Assembly: GCA_038257655.1 (NCBI GenBank)
Contig: JBBSJC010000483.1
Location: forward strand, 1 to 6,394
Reading direction: 5' to 3'
Source of the DNA: DASUME01 sp038257655
Lineage (GTDB): Bacteria > Myxococcota_A > Polyangia > Polyangiales > DASUME01
Length of the DNA: 6,394 nt
Each line of letters opens with the position of its first letter. Position 1 is the first letter of the stretch. Made by a program: the position numbers and the translations under genes. This document shows, piece by piece, positions 1-5,939 of the stretch. Below the pieces are notes generated by a model, which did not search any database, had not been told where the DNA came from, and saw only the letters and a list, made by a program, of their open reading frames with translations.

Positions 1-231
1 ACTCGACATGCGGTGTGTCAGCATTACGCTCTTCTGCATGCGAACCATAAGCGCACTCAAGTCGCCCCGCACTTTACTGTACGTTTCGTCGTCCCTAGTG
101 ACTGCGGCACTCGCGCGGACGATGAGGTGCAAGCGGTGCTCCAAGAGGGCACGGCCACCTTCGAGATCGAAGGCCCTCGTCTCAACATCAAACGTAGCGA
201 TGGTCGCGGTCTCAGCGCGCTCACGCGTTAG
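1..231 (+). CDS. 3' end of an unrecognised protein (partial)
   Basis: An open frame enters from the left edge and ends at TAG 229-231, giving the last 76 residues of a protein whose start lies outside the window. This frame is preferred over an overlapping frame (open to about 304) because it has a protein-like composition, with acidic and hydrophobic residues mixed (for example ADDEVQAVLQEGTATFEIEG near the end). The other frame is dominated by Arg, Ser and Ala, as expected of a shadow frame in GC-rich DNA. The stretch HFTVRFVV looks like a beta strand. No catalytic motif, membrane segment or named domain is visible, and I do not recognise the family. A GTG at 13 could be a start, but there is no convincing ribosome binding site and the frame stays open to the window edge, so a truncated longer gene is more likely. 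Confidence 0.45.
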   Translation, partial: TRHAVCQHYALLHANHKRTQVAPHFTVRFVVPSDCGTRADDEVQAVLQEGTATFEIEGPRLNIKRSDGRGLSALTR

Positions 232-247
232 TTCCCGCTGCCTCGCT

Positions 248-306
248 GCGCTGATAGCGCGTCCGCGCGGCACGCATTTGTGCGCCGATTCACGCATTAT
301 GTGAAT
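248..306. repeat. Cluster of three small inverted repeats after the upstream gene
   Basis: Three inverted repeats lie within 60 bases, starting 17 bases after the preceding stop codon. They are GCGCT/AGCGC around GAT (248-260), GCAC/GTGC around a 6-base loop (270-283), and ATTCAC/GTGAAT around a 7-base loop (288-306). The second and third share the direct repeat CACGCATT at 271-278 and 291-298, exactly 20 bases apart. No T-run follows any of them, so a classical intrinsic terminator is not supported. They could form RNA structures at the end of the upstream message or be paired protein-binding sites in front of the gene at 357. Confidence 0.35.
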
Positions 307-356
307 TGCCGGTAGCCTGATGACTCGATCTCCAACGCCCCCGCAACTTTGCCTGC

Positions 357-1223
357 ATGTCCCCTGCTCGAAGCCTCGCGTTAGCGCGAGAAGCCGGTGT
401 GCTGCGCCTAGTGACATGGTGGCTCATGGCTGTGCTCTTCTTCTCGGTAAGCCCGTTCTCGGTGCGGGCGGACGTCGCGCGCCGCGGTCTATCCATCTCG
501 GGCATCGACGAGCTACTGCACGCCACCGGTGCAGACCGAGAGCTTGACGCACTTTCGCTGCAAGCAAGCCTCGCCCATCCCCTTTCTTCAGCCCTCGCGA
601 ACGTCCCGAGCGACCTTAGCTACGCCCTACGTCAAGTGGTGGAACGTGATTTTGAAGGCGCGCACCTTACGCAGCGCTTTCGCGAGCTGTTTGCGGCGCG
701 CTCCAACAAGCCACACGTGCAGAAGCTGCTGGCGTTTTACCAGTCACCCCTCGGGGTTCGCTATGCACAAACCGAGCGTCGTGCGCGCCCGGGTGCTGCA
801 CCTGCAGACAGTAAGCCCCTTTCCAAGGAGAGAGCGCAGCTGGTGGATCGCTGGTTGACGGCCTCGTGGGGCATGCGCCGCTTCGAAGTCGAGGTGGTGA
901 CCTCTGCCGCCGGCCTCAACCGTGCGATCAACATTCTGGCCCCCAAGCGGAGCATCACGCCGGACGAGCTTGCCAAGCCCATGCGGTCTCCTGAGTTGCA
1001 CGCTGCCGTGGTACTGCATTTCGCCAACTCGCTCTCTGGTTTCAATGACGCGGAGCTTGCGCGTATCACGAGCATGGAACGCTCCAGTGCGGGACAGTGG
1101 TACCGGCGCGCGGAGCTCGATGCGCTGACGCAAACGGTCGAGGAGGCATTCCGCGCGCTCGAGCTTGAAGCCGTTGCGGCGCGCGAGCGGATGGCGCAAC
1201 GGTATGGTTCACGGACGCCGTAG
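357..1223 (+). CDS. Exported protein with two DUF2059-like motifs
   Basis: This is a 288-residue protein with a probable Sec signal peptide: basic residues at 5, 11 and 17, a hydrophobic core at about 18-34 and a likely cleavage site after VRA at 36-38. The mature protein should be periplasmic or outside the inner membrane. Residues 121-140 contain FYQSPLGVRYAQTE, which matches the FYxSPxG signature of the DUF2059 family, helical exported proteins of unknown function. A second, weaker copy of the motif appears at about 233-253 (ITSMERSSAGQWYRRAE), so the protein looks like two related helical halves joined by a Pro/Ala/Lys-rich linker at 141-157. The ATG at 357 has no clear ribosome binding site. 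A GTG at 399 with GAGAAG at 388-393 would give a more typical 24-residue signal peptide and may be the true start. The next gene begins 81 bases downstream in the same direction. The gene is clearly real; its function is unknown. Confidence 0.8.
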   Translation: MSPARSLALAREAGVLRLVTWWLMAVLFFSVSPFSVRADVARRGLSISGIDELLHATGADRELDALSLQASLAHPLSSALANVPSDLSYALRQVVERDFEGAHLTQRFRELFAARSNKPHVQKLLAFYQSPLGVRYAQTERRARPGAAPADSKPLSKERAQLVDRWLTASWGMRRFEVEVVTSAAGLNRAINILAPKRSITPDELAKPMRSPELHAAVVLHFANSLSGFNDAELARITSMERSSAGQWYRRAELDALTQTVEEAFRALELEAVAARERMAQRYGSRTP

Positions 1224-1278
1224 CGCAGCCAGTGCCAGCGTCGGGCAGCGCTTTTCGGGCCAATGCGCCTTCAGCTTT

Positions 1279-1284
1279 GAGGTG
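1279..1284 (+). promoter_or_regulatory. Shine-Dalgarno-like GAGGTG oddly placed before the cyclase gene
   Basis: GAGGTG is the best ribosome binding sequence upstream of the diadenylate cyclase gene, but it sits 20 bases before the ATG at 1305, too far for normal use. It is ideally spaced (9 bases) from another ATG at 1294. That ATG is in a different frame and would encode a 47-residue peptide ending at TGA 1435-1437. An in-frame stop at 1278-1280, with no start codon before 1305, fixes 1305 as the earliest start of the cyclase frame. Confidence 0.35.
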
Positions 1285-1304
1285 TAACGAGTCATGCTCG
1301 GTCG

Positions 1305-2567
1305 ATGTCGCGTGCACACGCTTATCCTCCTGACCTCGCCCGCTACGTCGAAGCGAACTGGCCCAGGGTGCAAGGTCTACCCCTGCCAGCCAAGCTCTTT
1401 GAAGACGCGCTCTCGGTGGCGTTTCAGGCTTCCCTGACTTCAGAGGAGGCACGGCCGACCCGCTTTCGGCTTCTGCTCACGCAGCTCGAAGAGTTGCCCG
1501 AGAGCGGCGTTCCGAACAAAGGGGTGCTGCGTTTACGCTTCGATCCGACTCGTCCGCTGCACGCTGATGAGCTGCGTCGCTTGAGCCCTGCGGTGCCGTT
1601 CGAGACTGCGCTCGTCGGCGCCCATGTCGAGGATGACAAGCTGCGCATCTGGGGCATCGCACATTCGGGGCCGGCGTGGCTCGCTCCGACCTGGGGTGGC
1701 CGCAGTCTAGTGCCCAACTGGACGTACAGTCCGATCATTCACGTGACCGGCCCGGGCCAACTCGCGGTGCGCTGCGCTGGCAAGCTAGTCGGCGCGCTGG
1801 AGCGGGGGGTGGTGCTCGATGCGATGATCGACGTGTTCGACTCCGAGTGGCTGCCCGCGATGTTTGCCAAAGAACGGGAAGAAGTACGGGCGCAGCATGC
1901 AGCGCTTCAGGCCCAGACGTTGTCACCTACCATGGCCGAGCACTCGCTTGTGGGACGCGTAACCCAGCACATGCTGCGGCGCACGATTCAACTCGTGCGA
2001 GGGGCGAGGCACGGGGGTCTGATCTTAGTCGTCGACGCCGCACCCGAGGCAGCAGCTGGGCCGCTGCACGGCCTGCGCCTCAAGTACCGCTTGAGCCAGG
2101 ACGAACCGGCCCATCGTTTTCGGAGCGTGCTCTTTCAGATCCTCGAATGCTTGGCCGCGACGAGCACCAAAACCTCGATCGGGTGGTCGGACTTTGCAGC
2201 GGATGACAGCGCCACGCTGGAGCAACTCGAGCAGTCGGTGTTCGAACTAAGTCGTCTGATGGCCAATCTCACTGCGATCGACGGCGCAGTCGTGCTCGAC
2301 AAGCGATTTGCCATCCTCGGCTTTGGCGCGGAGGTTTCGGCCGAGCTGCCAGCGCCGTCCCGAATCTGGCGAGCCCTCGACACCGAGGGCAAAGAGCGCG
2401 AGCCTGCTGACATCGAAAACGTCGGCACACGTCACCGGGCAGCCTACCGCTTCGTTCGAGACAACCCTCAGGGCCTGGCGATCGTCGTCTCACACGATGG
2501 AGGCGTCTCGTTCGTCGCCAATCGCGAGCAGGAAGTTGTATTTTGGGAGCAATCGATAGGTCCGTAG
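1305..2567 (+). CDS. Diadenylate cyclase with N-terminal DACNV-type sensor domain
   Basis: This 420-residue protein is predicted to be cytosolic and to make the second messenger c-di-AMP from two ATP molecules. The C-terminal part (about 212-410) has the hallmarks of the DisA_N/DAC catalytic domain. The DGA motif at 326-328 (in AIDGAVVLD) carries the metal-binding aspartate, and GTRHRAA at 374-380 contains the RHR nucleotide-binding motif; a beta strand (LAIVVSHDGGVSFV, 391-404) then closes the domain. Residues about 7-190 (from YPPDLARYV, through IWGIAHSGPAWL at 115-126 and VTGPGQLAV at 147-155, to DVFDSEWL at 176-183) fit the DACNV family, described by comparative genomics as a probable sensor fused to DAC domains. 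A charged helix around 187-204 links the two. There are no transmembrane segments and no DisA-type DNA-binding domain, so this is neither CdaA nor DisA. The start has a weak ribosome binding site. The gene converges on the minus-strand gene with a 13-base gap. DAC assignment is strong, DACNV assignment fairly strong, and the ligand sensed is unknown. Confidence 0.85.
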   Translation: MSRAHAYPPDLARYVEANWPRVQGLPLPAKLFEDALSVAFQASLTSEEARPTRFRLLLTQLEELPESGVPNKGVLRLRFDPTRPLHADELRRLSPAVPFETALVGAHVEDDKLRIWGIAHSGPAWLAPTWGGRSLVPNWTYSPIIHVTGPGQLAVRCAGKLVGALERGVVLDAMIDVFDSEWLPAMFAKEREEVRAQHAALQAQTLSPTMAEHSLVGRVTQHMLRRTIQLVRGARHGGLILVVDAAPEAAAGPLHGLRLKYRLSQDEPAHRFRSVLFQILECLAATSTKTSIGWSDFAADDSATLEQLEQSVFELSRLMANLTAIDGAVVLDKRFAILGFGAEVSAELPAPSRIWRALDTEGKEREPADIENVGTRHRAAYRFVRDNPQGLAIVVSHDGGVSFVANREQEVVFWEQSIGP

Positions 2568-2580
2568 GCGTGTTGGCGCC

Positions 2581-3177
2581 TCACGCGCCGACCGTACGCA
2601 GGGCGCTTGCCAGGTTGTTCATCAACCGCTCGAGGTTCGCCATGGTCTGTGCCTGCGTGCCGCCCCATGCCCAAAACGACAGCATCAGCTGGCAGCCGAG
2701 CTGGGCATCTGCCGGGCCGCCCAAGCTCAGATAGCGCACGGGCACGAGGGTCGTGCCGACGATACCGTTTTCAAAGCCAGTATCGAGCGGGGCCAGTGCG
2801 TTGTGAAAGGCGTTCGTGAGCGCGAGCAGGTCGTGCTGCGCGACGTTGCGCGAAAGCTGACGGTACAGGACCATCACGCGGCCGGAGCACTCGAGTGCCT
2901 CTGGCATGTGGAGGTTCTGGTTGGGGTGCGGCGGGGTGAACTCGCAATCGTTGGACTCGAGCAGCGACGACGTGCCGTTGAGCCATTCCAGAAGGGCGTA
3001 GAACCGCTCCACGGCGAGGTAATGTCTCCACGGCACAAAGTCCTCGAGGGACGTTCGAATCAGCGCGGGCGACGCCTTGAGGTCGTAATAGCGAAACGCT
3101 GAGCTTGTCTTGGCGTCGGTCCACGGATGCGAGCGCGCCTCGGTGAACGCCTCGCCGCTGTATTCGCACGTTTTCAT
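2581..3177 (-). CDS. Conserved-looking cytosolic protein of unknown family
   Basis: This is a 198-residue protein with no signal peptide or membrane segment. The frame stays open to 3423, but a start there would run into the GNAT gene, and the upstream part reads like non-coding DNA. The ATG at 3175-3177 is preferred: it has GAGAAG 11 bases upstream (3189-3194 on the complement) and leaves a normal divergent intergenic gap. The sequence is rich in aromatic residues and looks globular and mostly helical. Notable stretches are FVPWRHYLAVERFYALLEWL (47-66), SGRVMVLYRQLSRN (98-111), GTTLVPVRYLSLGG (141-154), QLGCQLMLSFWAWGG (159-173) and a C-terminal helix ANLERLMNNLASAL (180-193). Cysteines lie at 4, 78, 97 and 162, without a metal-binding pattern. 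I do not recognise the family and assign no function. The gene converges on the diadenylate cyclase gene and diverges from the acetyltransferase. Confidence 0.75.
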   Translation of the reverse strand: MKTCEYSGEAFTEARSHPWTDAKTSSAFRYYDLKASPALIRTSLEDFVPWRHYLAVERFYALLEWLNGTSSLLESNDCEFTPPHPNQNLHMPEALECSGRVMVLYRQLSRNVAQHDLLALTNAFHNALAPLDTGFENGIVGTTLVPVRYLSLGGPADAQLGCQLMLSFWAWGGTQAQTMANLERLMNNLASALRTVGA

Positions 3178-3281
3178 GGGAGCTATCGCTTCTCGAGGTA
3201 GGCCGCGACCATAGGCCGGCACGCGCGTGCACGCCACGGAGCGCCACGGGGTGGGCGCGAAATCAAAAACTGAGGTCAGCC

Positions 3282-3311
3282 CTCGCATGCGAGCCGGGTA
3301 GAGTAAACTCT
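3282..3311. promoter_or_regulatory. Two adjacent dyads in the divergent intergenic region
   Basis: CTCGCATGCGAG at 3282-3293 is a perfect 12-base palindrome. Six bases later AGAGT-AA-ACTCT (3300-3311) is a second dyad with 5-base arms, its centre 18 bases from the first. Both lie just upstream of the GNAT start at 3319, in the gap shared with the minus-strand gene, where an operator or promoter would be expected. TAGAGT at 3299-3304 resembles a -10 box (4 of 6), but no matching -35 was found. One 12-base palindrome in a window this size is expected by chance, so this is a weak call. Confidence 0.25.
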
Positions 3312-3318
3312 CGCGACC

Positions 3319-3978
3319 ATGCTGCCCCTCGATGTCTTCCCCGACGAGAACGCCGCCTTGGCGGACGGTACCGAGGTGCGCCTGCGTGCTGTTCGGCCAG
3401 AGGACAAGGCGCTGTTGCTGCAAGGGTTCGAAGAACTGAGCCCCGAATCGCGCTACCTGCGCTTTCTAGCGGCAAAACCGAGGCTCAGTGACGAAGATCT
3501 GCGCTACTTGACAGAGGTCGATGGCGACCATCACTTCGCGCTGGGCGCCGTGCGGCTGCGCGAGGATGGCAGCGAAGAGCCCCTGGGCATCGCGCGTTTC
3601 GTCGTGAGTAAGGACGACCCCGAAATCGCGGAAGCTGCGGTCGCGGTGAAAGATGCCATGCATGGCAAGGGTGTGGGCAAGCTGCTGCTGCATCGGCTCG
3701 CAAACGTGGCCGCCAACCACGGTGTGAAGCGTTTCCGCTGCACGGTTCTTGCCGACAATGCTGCCATGCGCGCCCTGCTCACCGATCTAGACCCAGGCGC
3801 GCACGTGATACGAGCGGTGTCAGGGGTTGCAGAAATCGAGTTACTGGTGCCGCAGCCAAACGAGGCGGCCGAGGCGCTCAAGCGTCGGCTGTCGCTCGAT
3901 CGCTTTCTCGCCCACGTGGCAAAGCAACTGGCAGCGGTACGTGTCAGCAGTGTGCCGGACGAGCCTTTGGGCGACTAA
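3319..3978 (+). CDS. Pat-like GNAT family acetyltransferase, stand-alone
   Basis: This 219-residue cytosolic protein carries a GNAT fold at about 18-178, predicted to transfer an acetyl group from acetyl-CoA to an amine, probably a protein lysine. The opening GTEVRLRAVRPEDKALL, followed by ELSPESRYLRFL (39-50), is typical of the GNAT domain of Pat-type protein acetyltransferases. The same domain is found fused to acyl-CoA synthetase-like or cyclic-nucleotide-binding domains in other bacteria. The acetyl-CoA pyrophosphate loop is HGKGVGKLLLHRL (115-127), preceded by the strand AEAAVAV with Glu105 at the likely catalytic position. LADNAAMRALL (144-154) matches the GNAT motif B region. The C-terminal 40 residues form a charged helical tail outside the fold. 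No cNMP-binding or ligase domain is attached, so any regulation must come from elsewhere. No good ribosome binding site precedes the ATG, so a short leader is possible. The substrate cannot be told from the sequence. Confidence 0.85.
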   Translation: MLPLDVFPDENAALADGTEVRLRAVRPEDKALLLQGFEELSPESRYLRFLAAKPRLSDEDLRYLTEVDGDHHFALGAVRLREDGSEEPLGIARFVVSKDDPEIAEAAVAVKDAMHGKGVGKLLLHRLANVAANHGVKRFRCTVLADNAAMRALLTDLDPGAHVIRAVSGVAEIELLVPQPNEAAEALKRRLSLDRFLAHVAKQLAAVRVSSVPDEPLGD

Positions 3979-3995
3979 CCTTACCGTTTGTGTCG

Positions 3996-4109
3996 CTATG
4001 CACCCGCACGGCACAGCCATTTGTGCCAGGCCCGTCGAGCTCCGTCGGCAAAACGCAGCAGATTAAGAAAGTTGACGCTCACGCCGAAGTAGCTGTCGTG
4101 GCCTCGCAG
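3996..4109 (-). pseudogene. Remnant of a group II intron reverse transcriptase C-terminus
   Basis: Read on the complement, this stretch encodes LRGHDSYFGV followed by NFLNLLRF and then RRAWHKWLCR before a TAG at 3996-3998. That order and spacing match the well-known C-terminal block of group II intron reverse transcriptase/maturases (LRGHxxYYGV, N, L..F, RAW.KWL.RR). Only about 36 residues are recognisable, against 400 or more in an intact enzyme. There is no catalytic YADD motif, no upstream RT domain and no visible intron domain V nearby, and the frame runs into unrelated sequence towards 4181. It therefore looks like a decayed fragment lying between two host genes, not a functional gene. 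Short length is the main uncertainty, and a chance match cannot be fully excluded. Confidence 0.55.
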
Positions 4110-4131
4110 TCGATGCTGTCTGCAGCCTCTC

Positions 4132-4145
4132 ACCCCAAGTGGGGT
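4132..4145. repeat. Small GC-rich hairpin
   Basis: ACCCC (4132-4136) and GGGGT (4141-4145) form a perfect 5-base stem around the tetraloop AAGT. It lies 154 bases after the GNAT stop and abuts the proposed -35 box of the next gene. It could weakly terminate read-through, but no T-run follows, so it is not called a terminator. Confidence 0.3.
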
Positions 4146-4174
4146 TGAACAAGGGGCTTTCTCGCGCGTATTAG
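4145..4174 (+). promoter_or_regulatory. Candidate sigma70-type promoter of the RCC1-like lipoprotein gene
   Basis: TTGAAC at 4145-4150 (4 of 6 to TTGACA) and TATTAG at 4169-4174 (4 of 6 to TATAAT) are separated by 18 bases. This places the start of transcription about 40 bases before the ATG at 4224. It is the best promoter-like pair in the 245-base gap, and local AT content rises at both boxes. Confidence 0.4.
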
Positions 4175-4213
4175 GCTGCACGGAGCAGCGCGACCTTACG
4201 CGCGGCCCACACT

Positions 4214-4217
4214 GGAG
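4214..4217 (+). promoter_or_regulatory. Ribosome binding site of the RCC1-like lipoprotein gene
   Basis: GGAG lies 6 bases before the ATG at 4224. Together with the immediate signal peptide this fixes the start of the gene. Confidence 0.6.
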
Positions 4218-4223
4218 CTACGG

Positions 4224-5939
4224 ATGCGAAGACTCAATTGGATGTTGCTTGGCAGCACTCTTTCCATGCTTGCCTGTGGCGGCAGCAAGACGAAAACAGG
4301 CGACAGCGACTGCGCGCCGGACGCCGGCCCCTGCCAGCCTGACAACAACGCGACGGATGGCGGTCCAGGCTGGGGCATCGACGACTCGCTTCCCGACGCA
4401 GGAACGCTCGCTCTCGAGCCAGCCGAGCGATCCAGGCTTCGCGCACGCGAAGATGAGATCTGTTTGCTCTCAAAGGCGGGTGACGTGCAGTGCCGCAGCA
4501 AGGATGCACAGCTGACTACCGTTCAGAAGGGGCCGTTCGTCGCCTTTGCGCTCGGGGTCGAGCACGGCTGCGGCTTGAGTGAGGCTGGCGCGATCACCTG
4601 CTGGGGAGCGGGCCTGACCGCGGACGGTTGCAGCTGGAGCTCCTTCAGCAACGAGTGTGGCCAGGCGCTGGTGCCGAGCGGACAATACAAGGCCGTCGCG
4701 GCGGGCGACAAACACACCTGTGCCCTCGACATGGCCGGCACGGCTCACTGCTGGGGCTACGAAGAAGACGGGCGACTCGCTGCGCCCACGGGCTCGGGCT
4801 TCACGCAACTCGTCGGCAGCGGCGACGCGATGTGCGTCGTGGATGGCGCCGTGGATGGCAAAGGTGTGATCCAGTGCTGGGGCGGCGCCTCGTCTCCGGC
4901 AGACCCAGTGACCTCGCTCGCCCAGCTGAGTTTGTCGGGGGGTCGCGCGTGCTGGGTAACCAAGCAGGGCGAGGTGAACTGCACCTGGGGCGTCGACGAC
5001 CTCGAGACGCACTCGGGGTATGCCCAGATCGTGCCTTACTCTTCTGGGGTGTGCGCGCTGCGCAAGACGGGCCGCGTTGTGTGCGCGGGCGGCGGAGCGG
5101 TGCAAAGAGTAAGCCCCGACCTCGGTCCGTTCACTGAGATCGCAGCGGACGATGCCTTCGCGTGCGGCTTGCGCGAAAATGACGAGCTCGTGTGCTGGGG
5201 ACCCGGCTGGGGTGAGGGCTCCGACACGGAGGTGTGCAGCATCGGAAAGCTCGAGTCCGCGGTCGCCTCGAACGACCTATCGCTGTCGCTCTCGAATCGC
5301 AGCGAGCTCGACGGGGCATATAGCTTCGACATCGACCATCTAGGGCTGCTCAAGCTACGCACGCCTGAGGTGCCCCTGGCCGACGGCGAGACAGGTCAGG
5401 TCTCGAGTGCGTGGCTCGTGGTCGCTCCCGACGAGAGCCATCCTGCAAAGGTGATGTGCGTGGGCGCCGACTCGGGCTCGACCATCAGGCGCCACGACGA
5501 CGAGCTGCTGCTCGATCTCAAGCAGATGCGGAATCTCAGCTGCCCCGGTACGCCTGTCGCCGGCAAGATCCAACTCTGCGGTGGCTTCAATTGTCCGGAC
5601 GACTTCAAGGGTGGCACGCTCGACGGCAAGGCCGTGACCGATATCGAGACAAGCTACTTCGGGATCGGCGGTGCCTACCAGCTCAGCACGGACAAGCTCG
5701 AGATTCGCGCACAGCTCGGCGGCGACGACGATAGCGCCCCTCAACCGATCACCTGGAGCTTGATCTTCACCCGTCCAGACAGCGCCTGGGGCGGTAAGGT
5801 GTTTTGCGCGGGGTCGAGCTCGCAAAGGAGCAGTGTGGGCGAGTGGCCCGACGATTACGACCTTTGGGAGCTTTCCGATCTGTCGGTCCTTCCTGACTGC
5901 ACCGGCGGCGAGGGCTCATTCAAGGGGTGCGCTCGCTAG
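4224..5939 (+). CDS. RCC1-like seven-blade repeat lipoprotein with duplicated C-terminal domain
   Basis: This is a 571-residue surface or periplasmic lipoprotein. The N-terminus has a short basic region (MRRLNW), a hydrophobic core and a lipobox-like SMLAC, with the lipidated cysteine at 18; Leu at -2 instead of Ala or Ser is unusual. A D/G/P-rich linker runs to about residue 62. Residues 76-330 contain seven RCC1-like repeats (for example AAGDKHTCALDMAGTAHCWG at 159-178), suggesting a seven-bladed beta-propeller. Each repeat carries a cysteine pair: 80/90, 116/126, 166/176, 204/218, 243/253, 277/287 and 314/324. The spacing is ten in all but the fourth, which has a 4-residue insertion (VDGKG). 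Residues about 345-571 are outside the propeller and appear to be two copies of one domain. RCC1-like propellers usually bind proteins; no catalytic role is evident. GGAG at 4214-4217 and the upstream promoter support the start. The exact function is unknown. Confidence 0.85.
   Translation: MRRLNWMLLGSTLSMLACGGSKTKTGDSDCAPDAGPCQPDNNATDGGPGWGIDDSLPDAGTLALEPAERSRLRAREDEICLLSKAGDVQCRSKDAQLTTVQKGPFVAFALGVEHGCGLSEAGAITCWGAGLTADGCSWSSFSNECGQALVPSGQYKAVAAGDKHTCALDMAGTAHCWGYEEDGRLAAPTGSGFTQLVGSGDAMCVVDGAVDGKGVIQCWGGASSPADPVTSLAQLSLSGGRACWVTKQGEVNCTWGVDDLETHSGYAQIVPYSSGVCALRKTGRVVCAGGGAVQRVSPDLGPFTEIAADDAFACGLRENDELVCWGPGWGEGSDTEVCSIGKLESAVASNDLSLSLSNRSELDGAYSFDIDHLGLLKLRTPEVPLADGETGQVSSAWLVVAPDESHPAKVMCVGADSGSTIRRHDDELLLDLKQMRNLSCPGTPVAGKIQLCGGFNCPDDFKGGTLDGKAVTDIETSYFGIGGAYQLSTDKLEIRAQLGGDDDSAPQPITWSLIFTRPDSAWGGKVFCAGSSSQRSSVGEWPDDYDLWELSDLSVLPDCTGGEGSFKGCAR

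Noticed and set aside
8..304. Plus-strand frame of 98 codons at the left edge
   Set aside because: It is dominated by Arg, Ser and Ala and overlaps a frame with a more protein-like composition. It is probably an out-of-frame shadow.
744..1199. Minus-strand open frame of 151 codons opposite the DUF2059-type gene
   Set aside because: Its composition is typical of antisense shadow frames and it has no ribosome binding site or recognisable motif. The plus strand has a signal peptide and a family signature.
2568..2586. Possible bidirectional terminator between the convergent genes
   Set aside because: The GCGTG/CACGC stem has only 5 base pairs with a 9-base loop, no T-run on either side, and extends into the stop codon of the minus-strand gene.
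3178..3423. N-terminal extension of the minus-strand unknown gene up to 3423 (280 residues in total)
   Set aside because: It would overlap the start of the GNAT gene on the opposite strand and fill the whole divergent intergenic region, and its residues look like random read-through. The ATG at 3177 has a ribosome binding site and a protein-like continuation.
3654..3667. Perfect 14-base palindrome TGCCATGCATGGCA
   Set aside because: It lies inside the GNAT gene, over the codons leading into the acetyl-CoA loop, and is best explained by the coding sequence. No second copy or regulatory context was seen.
4072..4077. TTGACG as a -35 box
   Set aside because: It is a good hexamer alone, but no -10-like sequence lies 16-19 bases downstream, and it falls within the coding remnant of the reverse transcriptase fragment.
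4470..5105. Long open frame on the minus strand opposite the lipoprotein gene (211 codons)
   Set aside because: It is rich in Arg, Ala and His with no domain pattern, and lies antisense to well supported RCC1-like repeats. It is a shadow frame of GC-rich coding DNA.
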